A stretch of DNA of 38,631 nt from Ichthyophonus hoferi. Lineage: Eukaryota; Opisthokonta; Ichthyosporea; Ichthyophonida; Ichthyophonidae. The stretch spans positions 378,483 to 417,113 of the forward strand of contig NAOQ01000001.1 of the NCBI GenBank assembly GCA_002751075.1. The letters are read 5' to 3'. The translations under genes and the position numbers were made by a program. Below are positions 35,305-38,631 of this stretch, in pieces (the stretch's first letter is position 1; every line of letters starts with the position of its first letter). The notes beneath the pieces were generated by a model. That model searched no databases. It had not been told where the DNA came from and saw only the letters and a list, made by a program, of their open reading frames with translations.

Positions 35305-37978
35305 ATGGTAGCAGCAGGTATTGTATTATCCACTCTATTTCTAAGTGGTCTGGTTGGCTTACAATCCAGTAGCATATCACATGCCACCAGTCTAGTTACC
35401 AGCCTAATCCCATTGGTTGGAAATTATGCTCTCGCTCCGGTCTACGAACCAAAATGCCCCGTGGGATATGGGCCCGAAGTATGTATCCAATTATATAGAT
35501 AATTATATTTTAATATCTAATATGCATTCTTGTATTTATTTTTAAAATTAAATTTGTTTTTAATAATGTCAAACTACTCAACTTATACGGTCTGTGTGCA
35601 TACGTGCCACCTACTATATATATATTAAAAAATTATATTTTTATATTATTTATGTCATTGGTGCACTCTTCTTAACTGCCTTATATAGCACCGCCTATGC
35701 CCACTTCATATATTCTATTAAGACTCATGCCTATGATGTGAAATATTGCATATAATAATACATACCAGTAACTATAGTACATGTAAGATCTGCTGGTTGA
35801 TTGGTTGTTATGGATTTAATTTAGCGATAAGATTCATGAAAGATAGAGGAAAGGGGCATATTATGATTAGATAGAAAGATAGGTTGGTATATAGTTATCA
35901 TGGGATATATATATATATATATATGTTTATAAATGAAATACCTATATTCATGTAATTGGTAGAGATATATATCCAAACGTTAATTGGCTGTTACCTATAT
36001 GGCGAAGGTAGATGCACACAAACATATCTAAATATAAAGAGATATATACACACCAATACGCACAGTCATAACTATATATATGTATATGTATAGTTAAAGA
36101 GAGAGAGAGAAGAGAATATGGTACCTACGTACCCGTATATACTCACTGCCTTAATAACATATCCACACTCTACCCCCTTCCTCTTTTCTCTGTAGGAGGT
36201 GGCCCCAGGTTCCACTGTAGGTAGCTCAACCTGTACCTATGAGTTGGTAGAGCACATATATAAAATTGGTGAGTAGATATATATATATATATGTGTGTGT
36301 CTGTATGGTTATATGATGGTGTATTATATTTTATTGTATTGTCTTGTATTGCGCTATGTTGTGTTCTTTTGTGTTGTATTGTATTTTATTTTACTGTACT
36401 CCATAATATAGCTGATATTTCTAATCAGATCAATAACATAACACCACTCATTTACGCCCTTAGGTCCTCCCTTGAACGTTAAATTAACTGACAGTTCGCG
36501 CGCCAGTAAAATTGTCTATCCTCAATTAGAGGGGCTTCAATCCCCTGAAATTGTACTGGGTGGTCACGATATAATTGCCAAGGTATGTAGATTGCACTTC
36601 ATTGACTGGTATTTTTTTTAATATGTATGTATATTGGCAAGTGGGTTTAAAATGTTATAACATAAATTCGTTGTTTGAGACTAATTACTATCTATGTATA
36701 TAGAGAGGTCTAGGTATATGGATGTGTATATGTATGTATAAATCCAACTAAATATTAACGAATTGGTCATAGTATATATATATACTCTTATAATATTCTA
36801 TATATATGCAAACATGCTTTTCGATATATACATATGCAAACATTTAAACATTTTTTAAAAAAATTAAATTTTTTTTTTGATATCTCATTGGCTTTGTTAG
36901 CCATCCATACCCGAAAGCAGTGTCCCTGAGTGGGTCGCAGACGGTCCCAGTATGTTTTCTCATTATAGTCTTGGTCACCGATTTGCTAAGGGTACGTAAT
37001 GTAATGAATCTTTAATTAGGGATAGGGCCCAATCATATTGCATATGCATACCTTTATTTGGGTGAGGGAGATCTAGACTGACATAATGTATGCACTATGA
37101 TTGGCAGAAATAATGCTGATTATTAGTGCTTTACTGTATGTAGCCAAGGTTTGGACGGGAGAAAGATGGAAGATAGGTAGATTTAGTCTAAAAAGGGAAG
37201 AAGAGAGAAGGGGAGGGTGGAACCTAGAGGTAGTAGGTCATGATTATCTCCATTCCTAATTCTTACTGTCCAACCATTCAACCCGCTTTTTAATCCTTGT
37301 ATGTGATTTGTGATAGGTGCCTACGGCGAGGTATGGCGTGCCCACAAGGTCTATCAGGGTTCCTCAACGTCCAATAAGCGCCATGTGTTAAAAAGGATGT
37401 TTTTAGAGAAGGGCCCTTCAAGTACGTGACTTTTTGCTTATAGTTTTATCGATTTCAGGACTGCTCAATTACATTATCTTGTTTATTCATCCACACCCAT
37501 TCTATTAATAGATCTATCTATTTTTAGCTTCTTGATCAGATCAGTGCCCACTGAAATCTGTTTTTTTCCATTTCGCTTTTTTTTGATAAGCTTATTATCA
37601 GGTTATCTCTCTTATACATGATATTTTTCTTTAATTTTATTGCCTTTGTTATTATTAGTTATATACCATGATGTAAATATTTCATTGACTCTATTTATGC
37701 GATTTGGCCAATCAGTTAGCTTCCTTGTCTAAGCCCCACTACCCAATATGGCATATATTTATGTATTATACTACATGGTATTGATTAAAACATGGATAGA
37801 AACAACTATTGGATAATTAGAACGTGTATCAACTAAAGCAATACTGACTCATAATAATGGCTGCAGTCAGACTGAGTGGTCTGAGAGAGGTGTACTTCGG
37901 CACCCTGCTCAAAGGCCTAAATCATATTTCAAGGTAGGTCTCTCTCTCTCTCTCTCCTAGTTTCTATCTATATATCTC

Positions 37979-38019
<41 letters not shown>

Positions 38020-38587
38020 TTCCCCCTCACTCTCTTTCTCACTCTCTCTATCTCCCCTTCACCCTATCTTTCTTTCTCTATGTCTCTCCTGTACTACATG
38101 GCATAGATTAGCGGCGGGTGGGTATAAGGTCTATAGGTAGATAGGTATATGTATGTGTTTACATCTATGCCATCCCTTCCCCTATGACCACCCTAACATC
38201 TTGACTGTACTGTTAGTGTAATATACTTTCTCTCTCTCGACTGGTGTTCTCCAGGTGGTCCTCATACATCATATTCTTTTGCATACACTATAGAGAAACA
38301 TAGAAAGAAACCCAGGGGAAATAGATGCCCATGCATATAGACATGATTTAATAATATAGGGTTTGAAATACCTTGGCTCACTAACATTAAAACAATACAT
38401 ATTAATAATTATTGGGTCACTTAAACTAAAATTACAATGCATGGTATAGATTTGTGGAACACTTTGAGGTAAAACGTCATGGCGGCGATAGGGACGAGCT
38501 ATGGTTGGTGTTTAAGGATGAAGGGAGAGCATTGCATGACTATATCTATGAGACGGTAGAGGAGGGGTCCTTTGTACATTTTCAGAG
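35305..38587 (+). CDS. Membrane-anchored protein-kinase-like protein, 7 exons, 3' partial
   Basis: Exons: 35305-35478, 36196-36268, 36464-36582, 36901-36991, 37317-37421, 37867-37933, 38450-38587; the gene runs on to the right. 255 complete codons are present. Residues 5-19 are hydrophobic (GIVLSTLFLSGLVGL) and act as a signal peptide or anchor; a second apolar stretch is at 30-47. Residues 50-140 are an unassigned linker. The kinase N-lobe begins near 145: FAKGAYGEVW (150-159) is a Gly-rich loop with Ala at the first Gly position; Lys178 in HVLKRM is the probable ATP lysine; SGLREVYFGTLLKGLNHISR is helix C and beyond; DELWLVFKDEG (225-235) is strand 5 and hinge. From memory this resembles the plant family around At3g63330 ('probable inactive protein kinase'). 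The catalytic loop is outside the window, so activity cannot be judged. The start is the first ATG of exon 1; an upstream exon is possible. Confidence 0.85.
35479..38449 (+). other. Introns of the kinase-like gene
   Basis: Six introns: 35479-36195, 36269-36463, 36583-36900, 36992-37316, 37422-37866 and 37934-38449. They are AT-rich, with a TA tract at 36277-36292 just after a donor, a T-rich imperfect TTGTATT-type stretch near 36320-36400, GA-rich DNA near 37190-37220, and the TC and CTAT repeats at 37938-38021. No other gene is seen. Confidence 0.7.
37938..38021 (+). repeat. (TC)n followed by (CTAT)n microsatellites
   Basis: About ten TC units directly follow the exon 6 donor of the kinase-like gene. 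After a short spacer come about ten CTAT units. More pyrimidine-rich DNA continues to about 38090. Confidence 0.9.
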
Positions 38588-38631
38588 GTAATGGTCATAT
38601 TACTTATAGTGTGTGAGATAGGTGGGAGGTG

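Overview
The window is eukaryotic nuclear DNA. It is AT-rich and carries three intron-dense genes, all on the + strand: the 3' part of an oxysterol-binding protein gene (OSBP, 669-13414), a complete cohesin kleisin gene (RAD21/SCC1, 19066-32559), and the 5' part of a membrane-anchored protein-kinase-like gene (35305-38587, running off the right edge). I built the exon models by hand from GT-AG borders, reading-phase continuity and family resemblance. Exon lengths sum to whole codons for OSBP (1974 nt in 16 exons, 657 residues present) and for RAD21 (2127 nt in 19 exons, 708 residues). The kinase part has 7 exons and 767 nt.

The organism cannot be named from the sequence. OSBP has the animal-type layout (PH end, coiled coil, FFAT-like motif, sterol-transfer domain). 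RAD21 resembles animal RAD21. The kinase fragment resembles, from memory, a family annotated in plants as 'probable inactive protein kinase'. Together with introns of about 120-1600 nt this suggests a unicellular or early-branching eukaryote, possibly a holozoan protist; that placement is a guess.

Layout: 1-668, intron of OSBP; 669-13414, OSBP; 13415-19065, intergenic, with a coding-like minus-strand segment at 13710-13935, an unrecognised patchwork of coding-like pieces at about 14090-16650, then plain AT-rich DNA and the RAD21 leader with a tiny upstream ORF; 19066-32559, RAD21, whose intron 8 holds a very long TTA microsatellite containing the only assembly gap (24299-24953); 32560-35304, intergenic, with another minus-strand coding-like frame at 32880-33194; 35305-38631, kinase-like gene. 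I found no rRNA, tRNA, CRISPR or intact transposon.

The three genes do not form a pathway: OSBP moves sterol and lipid at membrane contacts, RAD21 closes the cohesin ring, and the kinase-like protein is of unknown role. The most interesting points are two matching candidate separase sites in RAD21 exactly 100 residues apart and written with different codons, a stop-free 255-nt OSBP intron that would encode a membrane-like segment if retained, and a weak OSBP splice donor followed at once by an in-frame stop.
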